5,253 bases of DNA from CAYXBG01 sp964463145 (GTDB lineage: Bacteria > Acidobacteriota > UBA6911 > RPQK01 > CBDAPI01). A model generated the notes under the pieces. It had not been told where the DNA came from and did not search any database. It was given only the letters and a program-made list of their open reading frames with translations. The DNA is taken from contig CAYXBG010000110.1 of NCBI GenBank assembly GCA_964463145.1, positions 1 to 5,253 of the forward strand. The letters are read 5' to 3'. How positions within the stretch are numbered: position 1 is the stretch's first letter; each line of letters starts with the position of its first letter. Of the stretch, positions 1 to 5,253 are shown one piece after another. A program made the translations under genes and the position numbers.

Positions 1-89
1 CCTATCCCATCCCCTTCAATGAAGGGGATTCTCGGGTTATCAGGTACCAGAATTTTTTCTGCGCTGTAAACTATTTTTTCACTCACCAT
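1..89 (-). CDS. icd: Isocitrate dehydrogenase, N-terminal fragment (cut by left edge)
   Basis: Reading the minus strand from an ATG at 89-87 gives 29 complete codons before the window ends. The fragment begins MVSEKIVYSAEKILVPDNP and continues RIPFIEGDGIG. The block NPxIPFIEGDGIG, at about residues 18-29, is the N-terminal signature of NADP-type isocitrate dehydrogenase; from memory E. coli Icd has VPENPIIPYIEGDGIG at the same place. The family oxidatively decarboxylates isocitrate to 2-oxoglutarate in the cytoplasmic TCA cycle. The start is well supported: an in-frame TGA lies four codons upstream and GAGGGG sits five bases before the ATG. The gene follows dapF after 87 bases, in the same direction. 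Related dehydrogenases (isopropylmalate, tartrate) share GDGIG, but the NP-IPFIE lead-in favours isocitrate dehydrogenase. Coenzyme choice cannot be read from this part. Confidence 0.85.
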   Translation of the reverse strand, partial: MVSEKIVYSAEKILVPDNPRIPFIEGDGI

Positions 90-176
90 ACCTGCCCCTC
101 AGATTTTGATCCGTACCAATCAATGACGTCTATTTCACCTAAGAAGAGGCCAGGTTACGCGGACCGCCTGAGCTAG
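90..176 (-). other. dapF-icd intergenic gap, no clear terminator
   Basis: These 87 bases separate the dapF stop from the icd start. I see only short self-complementary stretches, such as GCGGTCCGC near 158-166, and no stem followed by a run of T on the minus strand. A TTGACT overlapping the dapF stop (180-175) could serve as a -35 box, but the hexamer 17 bases on (TAACCT) is a poor -10. Read-through from dapF and a separate icd promoter both remain possible. Confidence 0.4.
95..100 (-). promoter_or_regulatory. Ribosome binding site of icd
   Basis: On the minus strand GAGGGG stands five bases before the ATG at 89-87. It is a strong Shine-Dalgarno match and fixes the start of the icd fragment, since the next in-frame codons upstream lead straight to a TGA. 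Confidence 0.7.
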
Positions 177-1052
177 TCAAATGAGAGATGGACGTGAACT
201 AACTTCGTCCCAGTAAAAGGAACCCTCCGCAGTTAAGCGGGCCATCCCCTCAAGGACTATCGGACTGCCTGGTTGCCAACTGACAAGTTGTTCCCCAGTG
301 AATGTTTCCACCGTAACGGGAGAATTCACTAAGCCTAAACGAATAGCCGTTACGGCTGCCCCCGAAGATCCAGTACCCGAGGAGAGAGTTGGGCCTACGC
401 CTCGTTCCCATATCCTGATAAATAGGCGTTGGCTATCTACAACACTCACGAAGCTAACATTAGTCCTTTGAGGAAAAAACTCATGATGCTCGAGAGCTTT
501 TCCTAGCCTCTCAAAAGTCTCATCATCAGGAAGTTCATCAACCATAATTGCACACTGGGGGTTGCCCAGGGATAGTGCATTTACTTTCACCATTTCATCT
601 CCGACCTCTAGGGGAGTTTGCGAGACCGGCCCTTCCCCTTCCGCCAAGCACGGCACAGAGTCAGGTTCGAAACGTGGCTCTCCAATTTCCGATCTATAAT
701 GCCATGTCCGATTATCTGATTGATCTATCAACTGAAAAATCTTCTTGCCGCCAGAGGCGTGGAGAAAAATACTGGAGGAGGAACTCAATCCGCTGCGATG
801 TATCTGAGCTGCTGCACATCGACACCCATTCCCCGACATTCCAGCCTCGCTGCCGTCTTGATTGAAAATCCGGAGTTCAAAATCGGATTCAGCTACCTTT
901 TCAATGATGACACACCCGTCGGCGCCAAATCCGAAATGAGGAGAACAAACTCGTAGAGAAAACTCTCCAAGATCCGTAGATTTAAGCCCCGTCGATGAGA
1001 CCAACACAAAATCGTTGCCGTATCCATGCCATTTCGAGAAGTCGATCCTCAT
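177..1052 (-). CDS. dapF: Diaminopimelate epimerase homologue with Ser/Ser in place of the catalytic Cys pair
   Basis: DapF family, 291 residues from the ATG at 1052. The enzyme normally interconverts LL- and meso-diaminopimelate in the cytoplasm, for lysine and peptidoglycan. Visible landmarks are HGYGNDF (9-15), FGFGADG (40-46), RIFNQDGSE (61-69), GNPQC (163-167, usually GNPHC), RTN (196-198) and ERGVGPTL (216-223). Asn13, Asn64, Asn164, Asn198, Glu216 and Arg217 match the expected substrate-binding positions. Both acid/base cysteines are missing: M-C-GNG reads MSGNG, giving Ser73, and the second loop, normally ACGTG, reads SSGTG, giving Ser225. A Cys lies at residue 77 inside NGCRC. The frame is open and well conserved, so this is not a decayed gene. 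I preferred the ATG at 1052 to the TTG at 1064 because GAGGAA lies inside the longer version and is well placed for the ATG. Membership of the family is secure; epimerase activity is not. Confidence 0.9.
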   Translation of the reverse strand: MRIDFSKWHGYGNDFVLVSSTGLKSTDLGEFSLRVCSPHFGFGADGCVIIEKVAESDFELRIFNQDGSEAGMSGNGCRCAAAQIHRSGLSSSSSIFLHASGGKKIFQLIDQSDNRTWHYRSEIGEPRFEPDSVPCLAEGEGPVSQTPLEVGDEMVKVNALSLGNPQCAIMVDELPDDETFERLGKALEHHEFFPQRTNVSFVSVVDSQRLFIRIWERGVGPTLSSGTGSSGAAVTAIRLGLVNSPVTVETFTGEQLVSWQPGSPIVLEGMARLTAEGSFYWDEVSSRPSLI

Positions 1053-1056
1053 CATG

Positions 1057-1062
1057 TTCCTC
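1057..1062 (-). promoter_or_regulatory. Ribosome binding site that decides the dapF start
   Basis: The minus strand reads GAGGAACATGATG here. GAGG is six bases before the second ATG (1052-1050) but only three before the first (1055-1053), and it overlaps the alternative TTG start at 1064-1062. This favours 1052 and gives the usual DapF N-terminus, a short strand running straight into HGYGNDF. Confidence 0.6.
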
Positions 1063-1108
1063 AATCAAATGCTTTATCTGGTTCTGATTCTAAATCTCTC
1101 CCATTTAC

Positions 1109-1114
1109 CTTATA
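1109..1114 (-). promoter_or_regulatory. Possible -10 box ahead of dapF
   Basis: The 96-base gap between the mutase stop and dapF contains TATAAG on the minus strand, five of six matches to TATAAT and about 57 bases before the dapF ATG. No good -35 hexamer lies 16-18 bases upstream, where the sequence is close to AGAGTC. It could be a weak or activator-dependent internal promoter, or chance in an AT-rich gap. The gap shows no stem with a T-tract that would end transcription from the mannose genes. Confidence 0.2.
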
Positions 1115-1148
1115 TCCTACCAACCTGAGAAGACTCTCTTAATCTTTT

Positions 1149-2528
1149 CTATTCCGTATTCGATAACTGATCTCTAATAACATCGGTTAATTTTGTCTCT
1201 ACGAAATCCCTTATCTCCTTCAACCTCTCACGAGTTTCTGCCTCAAAACGCAGCACTAGAGCAGGCTCAGTATTCGAAGCTCGGACCAGTGCCCATCCAT
1301 CCTCAAAAACAATTCGAATCCCATCAATAGTCACAGTCTCATAAAGAGCCGAGAAGAACACCTGGAGCTCTTCAACTATCTGCAATTTACAATCTTCGGG
1401 AATATCAATTCTAATCTCAGGCGTACTGTACAGTTTTGGCAGATCAGCCAATTGCTCTCCGACGCCCTTTCCGCTATCGGCAAGGATTTTCAAGAGCCTT
1501 GCTCCAGCAAAAGTGGCATCATCAAATCCAAAGTAACCCTCTGAAAAGAAGATATGTCCGCTCATCTCACCAGCCAAAGCAGCTCCAGTTTCCTTCATTT
1601 TCGCTTTAATCAATGAATGCCCTGTTCTCCACATCAATCCCCTTCCACCATTGGCCTCGATATCGTTGTAAAGATTCATAGAACATTTAACCTCTCCTAT
1701 TACTGTGGCCCCAGGATTCCTAGCCAGAACATCTCGGCTGAATAGAACCATTAACTGGTCGCCCCAGACAATATTACCTTTCTCATCTATCACACCGATC
1801 CTATCTCCATCACCATCAAAAGCGATGCCCAAATCTGCCCGGCGAGATTTAACTTCCTGAATCAACTCCTGAAGGTTTTCTGTTACTGTAGGATCTGGGT
1901 GATGGTTCGGGAAACCACCATCTAATTCGCAGTAAAGTTCAAATACTTGACAGCCCAAATTCCGGTAAATACTAGGGGCTAACTGACCGGCCATTCCATT
2001 GCCGGCATCCACTACAACCCTTAACCTACTACCTAAAAGCCCGACTCTTTCTTGGACCATCTTTTCGTAAGCCGGGAGTATGTCTCTTTTCTGTTCACAA
2101 CCAACTCCTTCCTCGAAATCTTGTGTCCTAGATAATTCCCAGATTTCTTGAATCTGCCTTCCATAGATAGTTGATTTACCAGAAGCTATTTTCACTCCAT
2201 TATAGTCTCCAGGATTGTGACTTGCGGTAACCATAACCCCACCGTCTACATCCTTGAAATGGTGCAAAGAGAAATACATTAGAGGAGTCGCCACTGCCCC
2301 CAAATGGACCACATCCAAACCACTTTTTAGAAGTCCTTTTGATATACCTCCTGCAATCCGAGGAGAACTAAGTCGACAATCTTTTCCAAGAACCACACGC
2401 CGCGATCCCTCTCGCCTCAAAAAAGTCCCTATGGCCCTACCAAGCTCGTAAGGCGCAGGATCAAGTAAATGACTTTCCGCCAAGCCTCTTATGTCATATT
2501 CTCTAAAAATCTCCCGTGAGATATTCAT
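1149..2528 (-). CDS. manB: Phosphomannomutase/phosphoglucomutase
   Basis: Alpha-D-phosphohexomutase family, 459 residues, close to the 463 of Pseudomonas AlgC. It is expected to move phosphate between mannose-6-P and mannose-1-P, and probably between the glucose phosphates too, in the cytoplasm. The four active-site loops are all present: TASHNP with the phosphoserine at Ser103; the metal loop DGDGDR with Asp238, Asp240 and Asp242; the sugar-recognition loop GEMSGH (320-325); and the phosphate-binding loop RASNTEP (416-422). The N-terminal FREYDIRG (8-15) is also typical of the PMM/PGM subgroup. The GEMSG loop argues against phosphoglucosamine mutase (GlmM). The ATG overlaps the isomerase stop as ATGA, with GAGGGAG just upstream, so the two genes are probably translationally coupled. 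The product feeds the guanylyltransferase encoded two genes upstream. The enzyme class is sure; the preferred sugar is inferred from the neighbours. Confidence 0.93.
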   Translation of the reverse strand: MNISREIFREYDIRGLAESHLLDPAPYELGRAIGTFLRREGSRRVVLGKDCRLSSPRIAGGISKGLLKSGLDVVHLGAVATPLMYFSLHHFKDVDGGVMVTASHNPGDYNGVKIASGKSTIYGRQIQEIWELSRTQDFEEGVGCEQKRDILPAYEKMVQERVGLLGSRLRVVVDAGNGMAGQLAPSIYRNLGCQVFELYCELDGGFPNHHPDPTVTENLQELIQEVKSRRADLGIAFDGDGDRIGVIDEKGNIVWGDQLMVLFSRDVLARNPGATVIGEVKCSMNLYNDIEANGGRGLMWRTGHSLIKAKMKETGAALAGEMSGHIFFSEGYFGFDDATFAGARLLKILADSGKGVGEQLADLPKLYSTPEIRIDIPEDCKLQIVEELQVFFSALYETVTIDGIRIVFEDGWALVRASNTEPALVLRFEAETRERLKEIRDFVETKLTDVIRDQLSNTE

Positions 2529-3595
2529 CTATCTCCCTCATCTTCAAGTAGATCTCTCTTGAAATTCTCAATAATTTCAACGGGAGTAGGATCTTCGTTG
2601 TTAAGAACTGCTGCATATACAGAGACGAAATCTCCTAACAAAACAAAGGACCATAACCTTTCTGGCCAGCTCTCACCTGGAACCCATATCTCCTCCTTCC
2701 TACCTGTCTCAGCCTCTAGAACATTTGCTGTAAGCTTAAGGCGTTTCTGAACCCCGAGACTGTCCGACTTATCTCGGAAGAAAACCGGATAGAATTCCCC
2801 CAATACATTTTCGGGATACTTCCAACCCACGATCTCGTTATGGTTCATTTCTGGTAATTCACCAAAAAAAGATAATTGTTTTCCATTTTCAGCAAACTGG
2901 CCACACCAGCGCCTGGCCACTGGACCGAGATGACCCGCACTACCATAAAATACCGCAAGATGCCCTTGGACCTTTTCAGCAATCTGCTTGGCCACATTCT
3001 GATTAGTAGCCAATGCTGGTACTAATTGCCCTGAAAAAGCATCCAGTGAGTCTGCAATTCCAATCAGGTCTTGCTTAGGGGCCACCTGCAACTTGTTCAA
3101 AATCTCTAACGTCAATCCACAGGAATAGCCAAGAGTAGAACGAGGAGGATAGCCGGCTGGTACTCTGAATATCGGAATACCCAAACGACTACTTTCGACG
3201 GCTAGTCTGCCACCAGAAGTCAGGGTTAAAATTTTACATCCCTTCGAGAGTGCTTGATCCAGACAACTGAGTGTTTCCTCAGTGTTTCCAGAATAGCTAC
3301 TCAAAATGACCAACGACTCCAGATCAATAGCACTTTGGATTCGGTAATCACGATTGACCTCAAAAGGCACTCTCAGTTCTTCTCCAAGGTGAGCCCTCAC
3401 GAGATCTCCTCCAATGGCAGATCCTCCAACCCCACAAAATACTACCCGCTTCACATCTCCATAGTTGGACACATCCCAAGCTACTTGGGATAGAATTTTG
3501 GGAACCTCCCGAAATTGACAATGGAGATCCCTGATTTTTCCTATAAGATCAGACTTGTCCAAACTTAATATCTGATCAACGTTATCAAGTCCCAC
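2525..3595 (-). CDS. Bifunctional phosphoglucose/phosphomannose isomerase (SIS family)
   Basis: SIS-fold isomerase of 356 residues, interconverting fructose-6-P with glucose-6-P and mannose-6-P in the cytoplasm. The first SIS domain carries CGVGGSAIGGDL (54-65) and SSYSGNTEETL (99-109), the phosphosugar-binding elements. PRSTLGYS (151-158) follows, a motif of this isomerase group. The second half has FAENGK (234-239) and EMNHNEIVGW (249-258). By comparison with the Pyrobaculum enzyme, Glu236 and His252 correspond to catalytic Glu203 and His219, with the same 16-residue spacing. The C-terminus DPTPVEIIENFKRDL matches the family and may supply the active-site lysine (Lys346). The start is GTG at 3595, the first start codon after an in-frame TGA six codons upstream; its ribosome site (AAAGG, 11 bases away) is weak. 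It sits between the guanylyltransferase and the mutase, which points to mannose supply as its main job here. Confidence 0.9.
   Translation of the reverse strand: MGLDNVDQILSLDKSDLIGKIRDLHCQFREVPKILSQVAWDVSNYGDVKRVVFCGVGGSAIGGDLVRAHLGEELRVPFEVNRDYRIQSAIDLESLVILSSYSGNTEETLSCLDQALSKGCKILTLTSGGRLAVESSRLGIPIFRVPAGYPPRSTLGYSCGLTLEILNKLQVAPKQDLIGIADSLDAFSGQLVPALATNQNVAKQIAEKVQGHLAVFYGSAGHLGPVARRWCGQFAENGKQLSFFGELPEMNHNEIVGWKYPENVLGEFYPVFFRDKSDSLGVQKRLKLTANVLEAETGRKEEIWVPGESWPERLWSFVLLGDFVSVYAAVLNNEDPTPVEIIENFKRDLLEDEGDR
3473..3491. repeat. Perfect 8-bp hairpin with 3-base loop inside the isomerase gene
   Basis: ATCCCAAG (3473-3480) and CTTGGGAT (3484-3491) are exact reverse complements around a 3-base loop, near codon 37 of the isomerase. 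The architecture matches that of 4266-4284 but the stem sequence differs. Confidence 0.5.
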
Positions 3596-3613
3596 TGGAT
3601 AGGCTACCTTTCA

Positions 3614-3641
3614 TATATAAACGTTAAGAATCAACGGTCGA
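3614..3641 (-). promoter_or_regulatory. Weak promoter candidate ahead of the isomerase gene
   Basis: The 52-base gap after the guanylyltransferase stop is AT-rich. On the minus strand TCGACC (3641-3636) and TATATA (3619-3614) match four of six bases each of the -35 and -10 consensus, 16 bases apart. The same gap holds no terminator-like hairpin. This could be a secondary promoter inside the operon, but such matches arise easily by chance. Confidence 0.2.
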
Positions 3642-3647
3642 TTAGAC

Positions 3648-4700
3648 CTAAGTGTATTTTGGATTAAGCGTTTCCACGAGCGCTTTAACCTCTTGGGTTC
3701 GATCTGCCGGACAGATCAGTAGCCCATTTGGGGTCTCCACAACCACTAAATTCTCAACCCCAATCAAAGCTATAAACTTTCCTTCGCGACTATATGCTAA
3801 GCAATCCTGAGCGTCCAGTACTGCGAAATCTGTATTAGAGGAGTTACCGTGCTCATCTTTGGGAAGCAACTCTCGGACTGCATTCCAATCACCTACATCA
3901 CTCCACCCAAAGTCACAAGGTATAGTCGTAACTCGAGAGGATTTCTCCAACACACCGTAGTCAATCGAAACTGAATCTAGAACCCGAAAAGCCTCGCGAG
4001 CGGAAACAAGATCGTCCCAATTTGAAGCTACCGTTCTGAGAGCAGTTCCTAGCTGAGGTAATGACTGATCAATTTCTTCTAAAATCTTTGAAGCTTTCCA
4101 AAGAAAAATGCCACTGTTCCATAAATACCGATTGTCTCCCATAAAATTCTCAGCCCGGTCCAAGGTGGGTTTCTCAATGAAACTGTCCACTCTGAAAGAA
4201 TCTAGATTCCCAATTTTCTCAAGCAGTTCCCCCCGCTTAATGTATCCATACCCGGTTGCGGGACTCTTCGGGAGCATCCCGAAGGTTACCAACCAACCCT
4301 CATCAGCCAATCTCCGACCAGCCTGTAGTGCACCATGGAAACTAACTCTTTTTTCTACAGCATGATCAGCAGGCAGGAAGGCACATACAGAATCTCCGTA
4401 AAAATCCTTCAAGTATTGGGCCGCCAGGCCTATACAAGCTGCCGTGCTCCGAGCCAATGGCTCCACTATTACCTGTTCCTTTGAGAACTCTGGCAACTGA
4501 TCTCGTACCCTATGTACATACTCCTCACTACAAACTATGAAGATATCTGAGATCTTAATTTCCGGTAAAAGTCTGGCTACTGTCTCCTGGATCATGGTTT
4601 TTTGTCCTACGATCTCTAGAAACTGCTTGGGATTCGCTCTCCGACTAGCTGGCCAGAATCTCGTCCCCTGGCCACCCGCCATTATTACTACTCTCATCAC
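3648..4700 (-). CDS. manC: Mannose-1-phosphate guanylyltransferase (GDP-mannose pyrophosphorylase)
   Basis: Nucleotidyltransferase of 350 residues that joins mannose-1-P and GTP to make GDP-mannose and pyrophosphate. The N-terminal loop is AGGQGTRFWPASR (8-20), followed by NPKQF (23-27). Other family landmarks are EPLARSTAACIGLAA (80-94), LPADHAV with the metal-binding Asp112 (109-115), FIEKPT (174-179), RYLWNSGIFLWK (191-202), SIDYGVLEKS (245-254) and FGWSDVGDW (264-272), which should supply the second metal ligand. The protein ends soon after a short C-terminal beta segment (VVVETPNGLLIC). It therefore lacks the cupin isomerase domain of two-domain AlgA/ManC proteins, and the separate isomerase downstream fills that role. 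GTG at 4700 or ATG at 4697 could be the start; GGAG (4710-4707) is six or nine bases away. The start overlaps the upstream stop (GTGATG), so coupling is likely. Homologues with FWPASR and EPLARSTA are clearly mannose-type, not glucose-type. Confidence 0.94.
   Translation of the reverse strand: MMRVVIMAGGQGTRFWPASRRANPKQFLEIVGQKTMIQETVARLLPEIKISDIFIVCSEEYVHRVRDQLPEFSKEQVIVEPLARSTAACIGLAAQYLKDFYGDSVCAFLPADHAVEKRVSFHGALQAGRRLADEGWLVTFGMLPKSPATGYGYIKRGELLEKIGNLDSFRVDSFIEKPTLDRAENFMGDNRYLWNSGIFLWKASKILEEIDQSLPQLGTALRTVASNWDDLVSAREAFRVLDSVSIDYGVLEKSSRVTTIPCDFGWSDVGDWNAVRELLPKDEHGNSSNTDFAVLDAQDCLAYSREGKFIALIGVENLVVVETPNGLLICPADRTQEVKALVETLNPKYT
4266..4284. repeat. Perfect 8-bp hairpin with 3-base loop inside manC
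   Basis: CTTCGGGA (4266-4273) and TCCCGAAG (4277-4284) are exact reverse complements around a 3-base loop. They lie in the codons for FGMLPK of the guanylyltransferase. In mRNA this would be a stable hairpin; no T-tract follows it. Confidence 0.5.
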
Positions 4701-5253
4701 TTTTCACTCCATATTTTTGTCTTGTTAAAGTGAGTCATCTCACGGAAAAATCGTGAAGCCACATTCCTGATATCATCTGATTCGATTGAGTGGAGGGTAG
4801 CTAGGTATTCTTCTTGAAAATTCACTTTTTCACCGGCCAACAAATTGCGAGCCAAATCTAGTAGATATCCTCCACCATCCTCTGCTCTCCGATAGAATTC
4901 GTTAATCGTTCGAGCAACACTCACGTAGATCTCATCCTTCGTGATGCGAGCATCTCCTAGGTACGCAAGTCGTTCCGCCCAAGCATCATCTTCATCTAAT
5001 CCAGTGTCAAACCTCTTCTGGATTAGAATTACGCCTGCATCGTTGAAGGAGGAATTGATGATTCGAATGCCTGCAGGAAACTCCGCTTCTCCTGGTTTAT
5101 ATTCCCGGCTCCCTTTCAGTTCGACTAGATTCTTAATGACATCTAAAATCCAATCATCACGAGTTCCTCTCGCCGGACCTCGAATTGCCCCAATGGCCAT
5201 ACTTTTAAGCGGTTTCAAGAGTAAAGGAGCGTCTTCCGAATTCTTAGGAGGAT
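4697..5253 (-). CDS. M16-peptidase-like protein, C-terminal part (cut by right edge)
   Basis: The frame is open to the window edge, so these 184 residues are the C-terminal end of a longer protein; the TTG at 5218 is not a believable start. The pattern fits the second domain of M16 (insulinase/processing-peptidase) proteins. MAIGAIRGPARGTRDDWILDVI (18-39) resembles their strand and helix with the GPA-x-DDxxALxVL pattern, FNDAGVILI (69-77) matches the FRDAG strand, and EEYLATLHSIESDDIRNVASRFF (148-170) matches the closing helices, where the family has TAEDVQRVARKYF. The usual GGG-S-RLY-LRE block between them is largely missing, so the protein is divergent. The zinc motif HxxEH belongs to the N-terminal domain and would lie outside the window, so activity cannot be judged. 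The stop overlaps the guanylyltransferase start. Its link to mannose metabolism, if any, is unknown. The family call rests on pattern alone. Confidence 0.6.
   Translation of the reverse strand, partial: PPKNSEDAPLLLKPLKSMAIGAIRGPARGTRDDWILDVIKNLVELKGSREYKPGEAEFPAGIRIINSSFNDAGVILIQKRFDTGLDEDDAWAERLAYLGDARITKDEIYVSVARTINEFYRRAEDGGGYLLDLARNLLAGEKVNFQEEYLATLHSIESDDIRNVASRFFREMTHFNKTKIWSEK
4995..5027. repeat. Perfect 10-bp inverted repeat inside the M16-like gene
   Basis: TCTAATCCAG (4995-5004) and CTGGATTAGA (5018-5027) are exact reverse complements separated by 13 bases. The repeat lies inside coding sequence (the stretch encoding about LIQKRFDTGLD), with no T-tract, so it is not an intrinsic terminator. 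It may be chance or a structure in the mRNA. Confidence 0.5.

Noticed and set aside
151..170. CAGG/CCTG stem after dapF as a terminator
   Set aside because: Only four pairs with a long loop and no T-tract on the minus strand.
548..956. Plus-strand open frames of 105 and 78 codons
   Set aside because: They lie opposite dapF, have no recognisable motif, and overlap a strand with clear family signatures. They are shadows.
1087..1141. GAGA/TCTC stem after the mutase gene as a terminator
   Set aside because: Four pairs of low stability and not followed by a run of T.
1425..1434. Palindrome ACTGTACAGT (also TATGTACATA in 4512-4521) as operator sites
   Set aside because: About five 10-base palindromes are expected by chance in a window this long, and these lie inside genes.
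2254..2750. Plus-strand open frames of about 65 and 63 codons
   Set aside because: Antisense to the mutase and isomerase genes, low-complexity Ser/Pro/Arg-rich translations, no family features.
2898..2921. Direct repeat CTGGCCAC, 8 bases, twice within about 24 bases
   Set aside because: Short, inside coding sequence, only two copies; nothing like a CRISPR or attachment site.
3270..3289. Direct repeat AGTGTTTCC separated by two bases
   Set aside because: It falls in the codons for the conserved SGNTEETL motif, so the protein explains it. No third unit.
3254..3493. Plus-strand open frame of 79 codons
   Set aside because: Antisense to the well-supported isomerase; no motif seen in the translation.
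4108..4728. Plus-strand open frames of 85 and 63 codons
   Set aside because: Antisense to the guanylyltransferase. The hydrophobic look of the second is a by-product of the opposite strand's codons.

Overview
All the genes I can support lie on the minus strand. Read in the direction of transcription (high to low coordinates) they are: the 3' end of a gene for an M16-peptidase-like protein (4697-5253, cut by the right edge), a mannose-1-phosphate guanylyltransferase (3648-4700), a SIS-family bifunctional phosphoglucose/phosphomannose isomerase (2525-3595), a phosphomannomutase/phosphoglucomutase (1149-2528), a DapF-family diaminopimelate epimerase homologue (177-1052), and the first 29 codons of an isocitrate dehydrogenase gene (1-89, cut by the left edge). 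There is no RNA gene, CRISPR array or mobile element that I can recognise.

The three middle enzymes make a complete route from a glycolytic intermediate to an activated sugar: fructose-6-P to mannose-6-P (isomerase), to mannose-1-P (mutase), to GDP-mannose (guanylyltransferase). The genes are packed: the M16-like gene and the guanylyltransferase overlap at GTGATG, the isomerase and mutase overlap by ATGA, and only 52 bases separate the guanylyltransferase from the isomerase. I saw no convincing intrinsic terminator in any gap, so one operon continuing into dapF and perhaps icd is plausible. Gaps of about 96 and 87 bases precede dapF and icd and could hold weak internal promoters.

The main surprise is the DapF homologue. 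Its fold motifs are intact, but both positions that hold the catalytic cysteine pair (Cys73 and Cys217 in the E. coli enzyme) are serine, each encoded TCG. It may be a lineage variant that keeps weak or altered activity, a protein with a changed substrate, or an inactive paralogue.

The organism is a bacterium: GTG starts, Shine-Dalgarno sites, DapF and compact operons. Base composition looks roughly balanced. The SIS-type isomerase in place of a cupin-type mannose-6-P isomerase, a single-domain guanylyltransferase and an M16-like neighbour fit several little-cultured phyla, for example Acidobacteriota-like lineages. This placement is a guess that needs a homology search.
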